Below the pieces are notes generated by a model, which did no database searches, was not told where the DNA came from, and saw nothing but the letters and a program-made list of their open reading frames with translations. A DNA stretch of 64,000 bases, from positions 558,001-622,000 of the forward strand of contig JANTUC010000002.1 in the NCBI GenBank assembly GCA_026873275.1, given 5' to 3'. Source of the stretch: Pseudopithomyces maydicus (taxonomy: Eukaryota > Ascomycota > Dothideomycetes > Pleosporales > Didymosphaeriaceae). The position numbers and the translations under genes were made by a program. Positions 12,501 to 23,892 of this stretch are shown piece by piece. Position 1 is the first letter of the stretch, and every line of letters begins with the position of its first letter.

Positions 12501-13195
12501 ACAGGGATGAGGACTCTCCGCTGCCGTATTGACTGCATTCCTCAGTCAGTATTAGTTTTGTGACAACTAGTCTCTGGCATGCAGCGCTATGGAGAAGGGA
12601 GGATGGGAGTCTCACGACGGGATTCTCAGCTCTACTAAGCTCCCTGCGGAGTGCCGGACTGCTACTGGCAGTGCCCATAGGCTGACGAAGATTTGAGAGC
12701 GTCACCTCTGCTCGGATTTGTGCTGGGTGTACTTATCGCCAGTGCCGCCGCTGCCCGCCCGCCCGCCATGCCAGTCACATGTAGACGCTGGGGCCTGCGG
12801 CAGTTGCATGAGCGGATGAGCTTGATCAGAAGAGTGGAAGTGCAGGTGCGAAGACATCTACAGCTGTGCTGAAGAGACTGACTTACTTCTTGCGAGATCT
12901 TGGGTGAGGTTGAGGGAGGAGTGGGGAGAAGGTGGTGTTGGTGTTGAGGGCGAAAAGAGAAAGAGGGCGTAGCTTGGGTCGGCGGCCGTCCAAGGCCAAA
13001 ATCAAAACACGGGGTCTGGTGAAGCAGCACAGCGAGCAAGTTTGATTCTACCTAACTACCCACTTCTTGTCCGGCCTCAACCCACTCTGGTCACCATACC
13101 GCACGCTTTCTTTTGAAGCCTCGCCTCTTTTGACCCTACATCCCTGGACCTGTTTAACCTCAATACCCATCACAACCTCCGAAACGTCCGAGAGA
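9530..13195. other. Gene-poor stretch with no recognisable gene
   Basis: About 3.7 kb with only short ORFs in all frames and no protein I recognise. No inverted repeats, transposase motifs or tRNA boxes were apparent by eye. The first 200 bases are probably UBC13 3' UTR. A pyrimidine-rich leader-like tract at 13100-13190 precedes the small ORF at 13196. Confidence 0.5.
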
Positions 13196-13342
13196 ATGGA
13201 GTTCGGTGCTCGGAACCCGGTTGTCGCCATCCTGAAATGTCTCCATAGAGCTCTTCGACGCGGCCGGCACGGCTACGACAAGCTGATGGGCAATGAAAAG
13301 CGGCGCTCAATTCCCCGTCCAGACATCTCGATCAACTTCTAG
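13196..13342 (+). CDS. Possible small basic protein, 48 residues
   Basis: The ORF starts MEFGARNPVVAILKCLHR and ends DISINF. It is rich in Arg, Lys and His (ALRRGRHGYDKL). The upstream 90 bases are CT-rich with ACC/CAC stretches, like leaders of expressed fungal genes, and the ATG has an A-rich context (gagaATGG). No family recognised and no intron needed. Confidence 0.35.
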   Translation: MEFGARNPVVAILKCLHRALRRGRHGYDKLMGNEKRRSIPRPDISINF

Positions 13343-13977
13343 ATCCGCCTGCACGACCTGGGTCGAATATGGACTGGATAACTTTTGCAACAGCAGTTGA
13401 TTCCGCAGAGCACCTCACGTCAACGACACACAGCTGTCTCTCTTGCGTGCATACTTCGGCGTAAAGTCTGTCTCCAAGGCATCATAGGCGGGAGACGAGG
13501 CAGGGGATGTTTTGCACAGCTCTGGTGTCTGCGGTTGAAGTCAGCATCTCTTTGTATACTGAGGTGCCCCACGATTGGCGATACATAGGTGGATGAAGGG
13601 GAAAAGTGTTACGTACTATGCAAGTAGCAGGAGAAACAATGTGACTGCTTTCTCCCATCTGCTGGCACTCCTCGTGCGGATCAGACCAGGCGCGCGACTC
13701 ATACGTATACGTGATACGCAGAAGATCATAAATGGTCATGTATGTGGTCGACATGATGTCTATCTTTGAAGCTGCACAACCGAACTCTTTCAAGTGTTAC
13801 CCGGCTCTGGAATTATATCGTGGAGTCTTGCGAGAGCGACTACCCGAGCTATGTATATGTATGGAATGTGTGACCGAACGGATACTCCGCCTTTTCCCCA
13901 ACGCGCCCCTCCATCCAATATATATCCTCACCGGACGCCCCAGCTACGCACCAGACATGCTGCCCCTCACGCCTGTT

Positions 13978-14316
13978 TCAGCCCGCTTCCTGCATGATGT
14001 CGGCCCTACCCGGCGTTAGCGAAGGGGAGCGGGGCCTTCTGATCGTCCGACTTTCCATGGATGGGTCTGTGCGCTCCAATCCAAACGCCGTCTCCGACGA
14101 GTCCGCTGCGGACGCGTCATTGAATTTCGCTGGTGCCTTGGGGCCACTGCCAACGTGTGAGGGCGTTGGTTGGGCGGATGCCAGGATTTCCGCGTGGGTA
14201 GGGATGGGTTGGGCACGCGGACTGTCCGTGGCGTGGCGGCGGAGAATCCGGTGCTCGGAGATGTGTGGAAAGACCGAGATGGCCGGTGAGATGACCGTGG
14301 CAACGGGCGTCAGCAT
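13978..14316 (-). CDS. Hypothetical 112-residue protein
   Basis: Starts at ATG 14316 (MLTPVATVISPAISVFPH). The frame is also open to a GTG at 14328. Codons mostly end in G or C. The C-terminal half is Ser/Pro/Arg-rich (RTIRRPRSPSLTPGRADI), possibly disordered. No domain recognised. It could be chance, since the + strand is also open across much of the same interval. Confidence 0.4.
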   Translation of the reverse strand: MLTPVATVISPAISVFPHISEHRILRRHATDSPRAQPIPTHAEILASAQPTPSHVGSGPKAPAKFNDASAADSSETAFGLERTDPSMESRTIRRPRSPSLTPGRADIMQEAG

Positions 14317-14688
14317 AGGGGCTTTCACGTTGCTGCGGTAGGCTTCAGGGCTTCGTCATAATCGAAATCTGGATTTTCGGGCTGATGAATAACGCAAAGG
14401 AGAGTGGAGACACGTTGAGGTAGCTGTTCAGACGTCACTGCAGTAGAGGGAGAAATGATTATGAAAGAGGAGAAAAATATGAATTCAGTTTCTGTATGGA
14501 TATTGAGAAGAAAAGTTTATGAGTGAGAGTAGAGCCGAAGGGCGTGAGTATTAAAAGAGCTTTTACTGAATGGATTCCTTGATGGCGAGAACGGACTAAA
14601 CGAGAACGGAGTCGAGCGCAGGCATGGGACCACGAGATGAACTTGGAACCACAATCCTCAGTCCCTGTTCGGCAACCAGACCTCAGGA

Positions 14689-15773
14689 TTATAGGGAACG
14701 TGCCTTTACTGCTTCAAGCGTGTCCCCAGCAACTGCCAAATTGTCCGCAGCAATTACCAGAGCGCGTTGCGCCTTCAAACGTTCGATCTGCAGATCAGCC
14801 ACCGGGACGAAGAACTCTACAAGCGCCTCCGACCCAATACGACGCTTTGGATCCTCTTCAAACAACTCCGTGTACCATTTGTTCAAGATTGTACTGAATG
14901 GTGGGACGGGTCTATCTAGGCTCCAGATCTTCTTCTGCTCCTCCATGCTCGCATTGAGCGGCCGGTAATATGGTGGGATGAGAGTCCTCCACATCTCGCG
15001 TTGATCACCCCCCAGCAATTGAGAGAGCTTAAAGTAGAATCCATGCTCCTCTTTGGCGTACTTGATGAATTGCTCACTTGGCATTTGAGCGAACTCCCCA
15101 AGAGCGAACCAGTGGACAGTGCAACCGAGAGCAAATACGTCAACCTCGCAAGTTTGTTGGATTTCACGTTCTGCCATAGGAGGACCAAACTCGGGAGTGC
15201 CCAGGTACTTGTTCGTCTCGCCGGCACGCTCCATCCGTCCAAAATCGCAAATCTTGAACGTAGGCAGAAGCGGGGCGCCTTTCCCATCCCAGCTTGCCTC
15301 GGGGAACACCAACACGTTCTCTGGTTTGAGGTCTCCCAGCACGTAACTGTGCTCGCAGCAATTGTGGACCCAATCCAATGCCAAGCTCAAGTCCCGCATG
15401 AGCTTCCACACCGAGATCTCGGGAACACGGATTTCACGATTTACGATGCGTTTCCGATACTCGTACACATCTCCATAGCCACAGAACTCGAAGATGAGCA
15501 CGGGACCCCCGTAGCCCAATCATGGTAGCTAATGGATCCCAGGAACCTCACGACGTTCTCGTGAAAGGGCACCTTGAGGAACTTGACCAGTTCGGACCTG
15601 TTCTTGTGGGCACGGTCGGGCTTGGGTTCCTTCAATGCTACCATCTCGCCCGTGTCATTGTCTACCCATTGGGAGACAGCTCCATCGCTGCCTTCGTTGA
15701 TGTATTGTTTTTTGCTGAAGAACTTCAGAAAGTCCTTGGAGCTCACAGTTTGCTTTGCCCAGAAAATTGACAT
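14689..15773 (-). CDS. Divergent Ser/Thr protein kinase (one-base frame break)
   Basis: Protein kinase-like protein of about 361 residues once one frame break is allowed. It starts MSIFWAKQTVSSKDF. A degenerate glycine loop INEGSDGAV precedes the lysine motif VALKEPK (K48). The catalytic loop is YVLGDLKPENVLV: the usual His and Arg of HRD are replaced by Leu and Gly, while the Asp and KPEN are kept. ICDFG supplies the metal-binding Asp, and an APE-like segment is TPEFGPPMAE. The frame jumps by -1 at a run of five C (G on the coding strand) at 15506-15510, between SYHDWATG and GPVLIFEF; one more base would join them. The Asp residues suggest it may be active. Substrate unknown. Confidence 0.8.
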
Positions 15774-16924
15774 TTCTTATTCAGTTGAGAATGAACTGAT
15801 ATCAATCGAGCTTAAGAGTGATTGTTTTTTCTAAAAACCAAGCTGTTGGTAGTGGATATGGATTTGAACTTCGAATTCGTCCTCGTATATATATACGGTA
15901 CACTGAATAATGCATTGTTAGCGATGTGTACCAACATTTTTTCACAAAGATACGGTGAGCTTTTATTCCATTACAATGCTATAGTTGAATTGTGTTTAAA
16001 CAATGCTTGACTTAAACGGGGCTGTAAGCCAGGAGGGCATGATTCATGAGTTTCTCAGACATCGTCGTGAGGACCTAGCCAGATTATTCCGACACCAGCC
16101 AATGGCAAACTAGACGTAACGAATGCCTCAGACAAAAGAGCATAAAAAATTCACACCAAACATGGGAGGGAAGATTTAAGGGTAGCATGTTTGATTCAAT
16201 TGTACTGAGACAAAGAAGCCAGTTTAGAGACGGTAAATAATAATGATTCAGTTGCTTGGGACGAGTACCAATCTTCTCGCACAAAAGGCTTCATCGTGAA
16301 GACCAAGTAGAACGTCTCTTCTGGCTATGCTCTATGATGACCCAGGAAGTTGAGATGTTATCAACGGACTTGTACTTATGGCAAAATAAAGAGTCCTCAA
16401 ACTGGCTTGTGCGGTGGCTGCCATAGAGCGTATGGGGAAAACTTTGCTTGAGATTGCTGTTACCCGATAATGTCGACATTTCATCTGAGCTCAAGTCTAA
16501 AACTTGCAACGCGTTTTGAAATATGAGCGGAGATAGTCTCATATAGGGTAGACGAGAAAGATGATACGCGACCGTCTTAGTCTTTTTTCCAAACGCTTCC
16601 AGTGAGTTTCAAGGGATGACCTACATGCTTTGGATACTTGTTGTTTTGTTGCATCTTGCGTCGAATCACCACCCTCCGCTGGTTTCGGCTGATGGTGTCG
16701 GATTTGCGAATACGCTCGATGTTGGATAACTTATTGCAATGCACGCGGAAGATGCCACGCCCTGTCTGCCTAACACTGACGACATGGGTCTGCATAGTAG
16801 CCATTTGTACAGTCTTAATCGTACTTATAGAATAAAAATCTTGATATTTTCCATTTAAAACATACGAAAAGCGCTTGAACAATCAATTCCAACATGGTAA
16901 ATTCAACAATAAGAAAATGACGTC
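15774..16924. other. AT-rich intergenic region
   Basis: Roughly 1.1 kb between two leftward genes. Composition is clearly AT-richer than the flanking genes. ORFs on both strands are short and look random. No gene, repeat or RNA recognised. Confidence 0.5.
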
Positions 16925-18514
16925 TCACTTAATCTCCACTTCTGTTGTCTTCAGAATCCCTTTATGCCCATGCAGCGGTAGAATGCTCTCGTCGCTCTCT
17001 GCCGCGCGACTCGCTCTCCTCTTATTGCTCAAGTATGCTCCTGCGTTCTCTTTGAACTCCTCCTCTAAGCTATCTGGCGCACTCATCGGGCGACTACTTT
17101 TCCTCTCCTCCAACGCATACGAGTTGTTGCCACTCCGTTCTTGCTGCTTGAGATACCCGCTGGCATGGAATGGTCGCGAACGAGAGCCGTAGGCGTCCCC
17201 AGATGTGAGAGCGCTGACAGCGCCGAAGAAGTCTGCGGCAAGGGGCTTGAGGGTGGGCAAACAAGCAGCGATGATGCCGACGTTTAGTTCGATTCTGCGT
17301 AGGGTGGTTAGCCGTGAAGGTACAAATTGCGAGAAGTGGGGATGTCGCACTGTTGCCAGACGTAATACCAAGCGCCTTTACCGGACCAGTCGGTTTCCTC
17401 GAAGAAATGGTATTGTAAGGGGATCTTGTACACGGCTGTTCCGCAGGCACTGTTGCATGTTAATAGTGGGTTTGGAAAGCGTTTTATGTAGGCTACACGT
17501 ACAAGAGGCCCAGACCTAGAATGACGCATAAAGATATCCTAGTGCGGATGTTCGTTTGCAGCTTCCAGATCATGGGAACAGGTAGAATAGCCAGGAGAAG
17601 GTCGGAAAACAGATTGAATGCTTGGAATGTTGTCAGCCAAGGTGATCAATGCGTATCTTGCGAACGTATAGTTGCCTACTTGAGTTCCAGATTCCCGTGT
17701 TTCTAAACGTTTCAGTAGAGTAGCATTTAGCGGTACTAAATTGGTGAGCATTTGTCTTTCAATCCTAAACGGTGACTCCTTACCCCATAGGTGGTCGCAA
17801 GGTGAAGTCCCAAGCCGCAGCTATCGGGAGGCATTGCAAAACAAGAGAAAGGACGGATCCAATGGTGAACAGGATAAGAACCACTATAGAGCAGAAATAC
17901 TTAGTAGAATTCTTCGTTAGAGAGAGGCTTCGACTCACCGATGATGATATAGAAAACCCAACGCCACCCTCGTCGATGGTCTGCAAGTCGAAGCAAAAAG
18001 CATGCGATGGATATCTTCACGGTACTGAAGGCGACGACTATCAACCATGCGTACCACCAAGCGATTTTAAAGAACGCGGACGCATTCTGAGGTTTTACGA
18101 AAATGAAGTATTCTGCATGGTGGCCAATACCGAGGCCGCTGATGAGGTGTGCGATAATAGCAAAATTCGAAGTGCTCAGTGCCTAAAACGTGAACCGATT
18201 AGATCTTGCAATGTATAGAGGAATCTCTGGTGCACAATGAACATACTCCTGCAAGCATCATGATCCAATCTAACGCACAGTCAGTGTGAGCCACTCATTC
18301 GGTTTCGTGGGAACGTACCGTCTGCACCAAAACTCTTGCGCATGAAAGCCCTCACATAGACGCGCAGTACCACGGTCAACATTGCCAGTCCGTAAAAGGT
18401 TCCTACGACTGCCAACATTTTCGGCCCATAGGTTTCCTCGAGATACGCTGCTGGAGGCGGTGGCCCCATGGGCGGCGGCCCCTGCCGCGCAACAATCACT
18501 GGTCCTTTCGCCAT
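16925..18514 (-). CDS. Rhodopsin-domain (SAT4/PTH11-like) integral membrane protein
   Basis: Seven-TM fungal membrane protein of the rhodopsin-domain family; ligand unknown. Exons supported by phase and family motifs: 18514-18319, 18269-18247 (a 23-base micro-exon giving DWIMMLAG), 18182-17939, 17883-17784, one ending at 17503, 17449-17351 and 17294-16925. Motifs: FGADDWIMMLA, STVKISIACFLLRL, AFNLFSDLLLAILPVPMIW, YHFFEETDWSG and VGIIAACLPTLKPL, then a charged cytosolic tail. The N-terminus is Pro-rich (QGPPPMGPPPPAAY). The start of the fifth exon is unresolved. LTTFQAFNLF is in a frame with an upstream TGA and no phase-compatible acceptor, so a sequence error or odd splicing is likely near 17640-17700. 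Confidence 0.85.
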
Positions 18515-20730
18515 TGTCGGAGCGTTGCGACCAGCAAAAAAGGCGAGCCGAAGGGGGAAGGGATGAACGTGGATCTTCAATCACTGCTGGTGTTCTTGTG
18601 CGACATGATAACTATGCACATATAGTAAAGAGAGTCTTACACACGAGACACGAAAGGGCATAGCAGGCGTGAAAGGGTAGGGATCACATGCAGGTACACA
18701 CACATTAACTTTCGCCTTCACTCGGTACACGCATCAGATTCTGGGGTGAAAGGAATCGCTTCCCGGAGAACGCGAAGAGGAATGTCAATGCGGGCGGAGA
18801 TGCAATTGGTGAACCGTAGGCCTAAATGCCGCTGAAACGGTGCCATTGGCCTAAATGATCGCTCAGCCTGGCAATTTTCGCTCTTGCGACCTTCCGTGGA
18901 AGAAATAGTTATTCCATGTATAACATGCCTGTAAGTCTGCACATCATTTTTGTTTCTGGTGATACCCAGTTGCAGATGCGTTTCGCAGAGTTGGCCCAAC
19001 GTTGCTGTCTCACTGAAAGCCCCTTTTCGAGTCGTGTGGTCGTATCTTTCCATGTAGAAGGAATTCGATAGCGTTCGATAGGAACTGACTCTGGAGCTGG
19101 TGGCACCACCTTCTGTACGGGCTGTAAGCGATGGCAACATAACCCCCAGGCTCACACTCTTGAGAAGGGAATGCCAGGCGTGGTCTCGACCAAGCCGCAC
19201 GGTGCTCTATTGCAAACATTTGATTGTCCCAGCCAGGCACTCTGTCGACAGGTGATTGGACGGCGGACCAAGGAACCGGTATGTTCGGTTAGAGAAGGAG
19301 GAAAAAGGTATTGCCAAGTGCCATTCATCCAGGGTGTGGGGACTGTGACAGGTGCTGCGGTCTCACGTGAAATTGCCGTATATGCAGCCTTCGTGCGAGC
19401 CCCAAGCTAGAAGCGACCATTTTGCTGCACGAACAGTGATACACATGTAGGCTTTGCATACCTAGGTAGTTGTACCTGTCTTGCTTGGATGTCTAGCTTA
19501 TGTACCTTGCAACTATCGACAAGACGGTGACTGTGCGATCGTGCCAGCGTTCCCTCTCGATCCCAAGTTTCACTTCGGCTTGCAGCTAGGATATATGTGG
19601 AAGGCAGAGACTCTGCACCTCGGCCTCAAGTGTTGGAAAGCTTACATGTGGAGAAGGTTGACATGGCAGGGTGGGCGGTGGAGTCCAATGCAATCTCGCC
19701 TACCTGTGCATTTTTTTCAAACGCCACGCAGGATTCGTAATGCAACCGAGCCCGCTTACTGTGCCGCATATCTGCAGGTTGTTCGTATTGCCACGCCAGC
19801 TATGAATCCTGTGTCGAGCTGCATTAAGCTCAGGCCACGAGTGCTCGACGCACGTACAGTGTTCTGGTACATGGAGGCTTCGTCGGCACAACTTTGAGGC
19901 GTTTGGACTATCAATGTCAGGGCAACGCTGCTTGAGTCAGAAAACCCGGGGGATACGTTGAGAGACAGCGGCCCCTCCCGCGGGAAATCGGCCCAGCAGC
20001 CCGGTCTACAGAGATTCAGTGATTAATGCTTGCTGGTTCGGGACTAGAAGCGCGGCGCCGGGTAAACGACCGCTAGAACCACCATTTAGGGATACACGAC
20101 CGCTTGCGCCTTCACCACCTAAGCGAGGAACCATTCGTGTGCTCTGGCCATCTATAACTGATCCTCTTTATGCCAGCCATTGGCTCCAACAGCCGCGCCC
20201 CTTCTGGAAGCCCTGCATGCCGGAACATCGAAATAGCGGAGATCCTGGGAACGCCGCAATGAAGGGTCGGCCATATGTTTGCGATGCTGGCCAGTGCGAA
20301 TGAGGTGCCTCACCCGTCCCAGCTAAGCCTGGATGGGCCATGCTATTTCCCTGCAGGAATCTGGCATGCTCTTCTGGAGGACTGTCGCCTCCAAGCCACC
20401 ACACGTGCGGAGCATTTGCGGAAATCGACTGACTCTCTTCCCTGGCCTCCATGCTCAGAGGGGGCATGGTCAACCCAAGTGCCGAACATCGATATCTTTC
20501 ATGCATCTAGTCTCTAGCTGCTAATTGCGTATTTAAACACAAGAGAGCCGCACAAGTCGCTGGGCAACACTCCTCGTTCTCATCTATCTCTTATCTTAAT
20601 ATTAATACTTATAGTTGGAACTTGGGGCCGTTCCGATCGTCCGGGTCTTTGCCGTTTCACACCTGAACGCCACCACTCTTTTACCATCGTCCTCGCAACT
20701 CACATTCTCTCTTTCTCACTTTACAGAAAG
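18515..20730. other. Intergenic region upstream of the rhodopsin-domain gene and the tyrosinase
   Basis: About 2.2 kb between divergent genes, so both promoters lie here. Several ORFs of 60-160 residues exist on both strands, but none resembles a known protein or has supporting splice structure. Confidence 0.45.
20530..20537 (+). promoter_or_regulatory. Possible TATA-like element of the tyrosinase gene
   Basis: TATTTAAA lies about 200 bases upstream of the tyrosinase ATG, followed by a long CT-rich leader (ctctttctcactttacag) that ends just before the start codon. Position and leader composition fit a regulated fungal gene. The call rests on a short motif. Confidence 0.35.
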
Positions 20731-22044
20731 ATGCGCGGAGTTCTGCACGCAGCATGGCTTTTGCCATTGGCTCTGGGAAGCGCCCTTCCTCCTCAGGAGA
20801 CTGAGAAGTTGGAGAAGAGGACTTTCGACCTCGTCGACGACATCCTCGCTGGCTTGGGTAGCATCAAGCAGGATCTGATGGCCGGTGGTGCTGCTATCAA
20901 CCAGCAGCTCTACCAAGCTATTCAGCAACCTGCTCAGTACAAGAAATGCAACCCGACCAATGTCAAAGTTCGACAGGAATGGTACGTACTCATCCATTTT
21001 CATCGCAAAGTCTTATCCATATTAATTATACCCAGGTCGACTTTCACCAAGACGGAGAAGAAGGCCTACATCAGTGCGGTCCAGTGCATGTCAAAGTTGC
21101 CTTCCAAGTCAGACAAGGATGTCTGCCCTGGGTGCAGGAACCGCTACGACGATTTCGTCGCCACCCACATCCAGCAGACCTTCAACATCCATGTCACTGG
21201 TAACTTCCTCACTTGGCACCGATACTTCACTTGGGCGTATGAGCAAACTCTGCGCAACGAGTGCGGCTACAAGGGCAACCAGCCATACTACAGCTACTCC
21301 CGATGGTACAAGAACCCTCTTAAATCGCCTCTGCTCGACGGTTCCGAGACCTCCATCTCCGGTCAGGGCGCCAAGGGCTGCACCAACCAGACGTTCACTG
21401 GTATTCCGCTTAACGACGATGCCAAGATCAAGATTCCCCACGGTGAAGGAGGTGGTTGCGTTACCTCTGGTCCTTTCAAGGACTGGCAGATGAACTTGGG
21501 CCCTCTGTTCCCTGCATCGACCTGCGCCCCTCTGAACCCCATCCAAGAGTACGGACCAAGCTACGGTCTGGGATACAACCCCCGCTGCCTGACCCGCGAC
21601 ATCAGCAGCTTCACTGGCGAAGGATGGCTCAAGGATGATGACATCGTTTCCCTGCTGAAGAGCGACACGTACCAAGCCTTCTGGGAAAACCTCCAGGGTG
21701 GTGCGCCTCCGGACAACTTCCTCAACAACTTCATGGGTGTGCACACCGCCGGCCACTTCATCATCGGCGGTGACCCAGCTGGTGACTTCACTTCGTCCCC
21801 TGGTGACCCATTCTTCTTCTTCCACCATGCCTCCATCGATCGTCTGTACTGGACCTGGCAAAACCTCAAGCCTGCTGAGCGCACCAACGCTCTTTACGGC
21901 CCGACTGTCATGTCTAACCTTACGTCGCCTCCCGCGACGCTCAAAGATGCCTTGAACATGGGATCTGCTTACCCGGGTGATATCACCATTGGAGATGCTT
22001 CCAACACCATGGGTGGCGCGCCTTTCTGCTACACCTACATCTAA
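20731..22044 (+). CDS. Secreted tyrosinase (type-3 copper monophenol/diphenol oxidase)
   Basis: Copper oxidase of phenols, probably in pigment or secondary metabolism. Exons 20731-20981 and 21036-22044; the 54-bp intron (GTACGT...CCCAG) keeps the frame open, so it could be missed. The mature mRNA codes for 419 residues. A signal peptide (MRGVLHAAWLLPLALGSA) is followed by a KR that could be a propeptide site. CuA histidines fit H128, H136 and H145 (ATHIQQT, IHVTGNFLTWHRYF). The CuB site is GVHTAGHFIIGG and PFFFFHHASIDRLYW. NQT and NLT are possible N-glycosylation sites. The long C-terminal extension of mushroom enzymes is absent. The family includes IvoB-like oxidases; the substrate cannot be read from the sequence. 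Confidence 0.93.
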   Translation: MRGVLHAAWLLPLALGSALPPQETEKLEKRTFDLVDDILAGLGSIKQDLMAGGAAINQQLYQAIQQPAQYKKCNPTNVKVRQEWYVLIHFHRKVLSILIIPRSTFTKTEKKAYISAVQCMSKLPSKSDKDVCPGCRNRYDDFVATHIQQTFNIHVTGNFLTWHRYFTWAYEQTLRNECGYKGNQPYYSYSRWYKNPLKSPLLDGSETSISGQGAKGCTNQTFTGIPLNDDAKIKIPHGEGGGCVTSGPFKDWQMNLGPLFPASTCAPLNPIQEYGPSYGLGYNPRCLTRDISSFTGEGWLKDDDIVSLLKSDTYQAFWENLQGGAPPDNFLNNFMGVHTAGHFIIGGDPAGDFTSSPGDPFFFFHHASIDRLYWTWQNLKPAERTNALYGPTVMSNLTSPPATLKDALNMGSAYPGDITIGDASNTMGGAPFCYTYI

Positions 22045-22566
22045 AAGTTTCGCGCCATTAGACTAGACAATCACAAATTTCCTTGTAGATATTAATAAAT
22101 CTTTTGTGGGCCTTGATTTGCTTTTTTGACGATTCTAGTAATGCCATGATCCATTTCCCGCCTACCCCTGGGCCCCCTCGCACCCTGTTCTCGTGAATCC
22201 CCCGGGTGCATGTGTAAGACAGAAATCGGGAAGGGTAATTGCCTGATTATGGGAGATTGAGACATTGACAATAAGGCTTGGTTTTGACACTCTCACAAAC
22301 ATAGGGGAGAGTGTCTGAAGTGTAGTCTTATCTCATTGTTTATTCTTTGTACCCAAGACATTTCCATTGTGAACTCACTGCCTGAATCTCAGTTGCATTG
22401 TAGATACACATGAATACTTTCCAATGTATTGTATATAGGGAGGTCTTCTACCACATTTCTACCAAACCAGATTCTAAATTCAAGAAACACATCAGACTAG
22501 TCAACAAATCGCTAGACGTCTTTCAGAGTTTCTGAGATTTCTTCACACTAAGACAACAGATTAGCA
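22045..22566. other. Tyrosinase 3' flank and leader of the next gene
   Basis: About 520 bases. The first part is presumably tyrosinase 3' UTR (AATAAA-like attaataaat near 22090). The last 100 bases are A/C-rich, leader-like sequence before the ATG at 22567. No ORF of note. Confidence 0.45.
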
Positions 22567-23043
22567 ATGCCAGCTTCCTCAAACAAGAGTGCTCCACGAT
22601 CTGGAAAACGGGTATCCTTTGCGTTGAAAGACAGCGTGAAGCACATCCGTGCAGGAGAAGGTACCTGGGAAAATGGGGAATCCACATCCAGGCGCCCAAG
22701 CGCCTGGGAAGTGAACAACTCCGAGCGCCTGACCGAAAAGGCATTCGCGGAGATTGAGATGATGGAGCGGTCAGAGAAAACTGAGCATCAGATACGTAGA
22801 AAGCCTGTGCCCAGTCAGTCACGCTTCCAAAAAGATGATCCCCGCCTCCAGGAATCTAAGCCACGTCACCTGGCAAGGGAAGTCACCTTTGACGATTTTC
22901 TGACCCAGGACCAGCTAGTGGACGACGAGCCTGAGGCTCAGAAAAAGCTCAGGAAGGCGTCCATGAGGACTTGGGCTTCTTCTCTTGCGTCGATCAAGAG
23001 CGCAAGCAAAGCTTTCAAGCAGAAGATGAAGCTGAAGCACTAG
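22567..23043 (+). CDS. Uncharacterised basic protein with KRVSF motif
   Basis: 158 residues, single exon, starting MPASSNKSAPRSGKRVSF. Strongly charged, rich in Lys, Arg, Glu and Ser, with no signal peptide or membrane segment. KRVSF at residues 14-18 matches the RVxF docking motif of protein phosphatase 1 partners, and REVTFDDF near residue 107 is a looser match. The C-terminus is Lys-rich (SKAFKQKMKLKH). The A/C-rich leader supports the start. PP1 binding is inference from a short motif; no homologue recognised. Confidence 0.65.
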   Translation: MPASSNKSAPRSGKRVSFALKDSVKHIRAGEGTWENGESTSRRPSAWEVNNSERLTEKAFAEIEMMERSEKTEHQIRRKPVPSQSRFQKDDPRLQESKPRHLAREVTFDDFLTQDQLVDDEPEAQKKLRKASMRTWASSLASIKSASKAFKQKMKLKH

Positions 23044-23892
23044 GCATCGATCATAGATGCGAGTCCTTCCTCTGTAAGCCCTAGCGCTCACTGCCGCCAG
23101 CACGTTATTCTTTTCTTTTCTTTAGTGTTTTCCATCTAGCTTCTTGTAATTTTGCCTCCAAGGCTTGAATATTTCTTCCCACATACTTCATGCTTCTAAT
23201 CCAAGCGTTAAATGAAGTTTTGTTACTTTCATAATCAATATCACTAATTTTCTCTTCTGATCATCTATCTATCAAATCCGTAAACGTGAACTAATGTTGC
23301 TTGTAGCACGTGGAATCTGACATAACCGCAGTTTGACCTAGAGGTAGGCTAGATGAGCGAATCCAAGACGCCATAGCATTACTAGTGCTGTACTGCCGTT
23401 GCCAGATAATTGTCTATATCTCTGTTTCAGAGCCCGTATCAATATCAGCCCCAACTTCCGAAACACAGTGTGTTCCAGCTTCTATCATCAAATCTGACCT
23501 CAATAGTACTTTGGATATCGATGGATTTTAAGATTCACGTATCAACATAAGTTTTGTTGGTCTACCAACAGTCGGCAGAGTCTTTAATTCTGTGTCCAAA
23601 TTTTGTAGAGAAATTGCAACGTTTATTGAATAAAGCCAAGTTCAATGAAGAAACCTCAAAGATCATATGAAAAAGATATCTTTATCTGTTTATATTTATC
23701 TGAGACCAGTCAATTCATCAAACCATTATATCATGTCCGAAGCGAGCTGCGATTACCACGCTTGACTTTAGTAGCTTCATTACAATCTCTGGGTGTTCTA
23801 GCGTCGATCAAAACCGTCGGAACTTCATGTAAGATGTGCCCTCGTGCCGAATCATCCTTCTCAAAGACCATGATTCAGTCGTATGAGAAAGC
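23044..23892. other. AT-rich convergent intergenic region
   Basis: Between the 3' ends of two convergent genes. AT-rich, many stop codons, no gene or repeat recognised. One short + strand ORF (23645-24004) overlaps the next gene antisense and looks spurious. Confidence 0.5.

Noticed and set aside
20731..22044. Tyrosinase as a member of the RiPP-like cluster (ustiloxin clusters include one)
   Set aside because: It is about 32 kb from the nearest cluster gene with many housekeeping genes between, and the core peptide has no Tyr.
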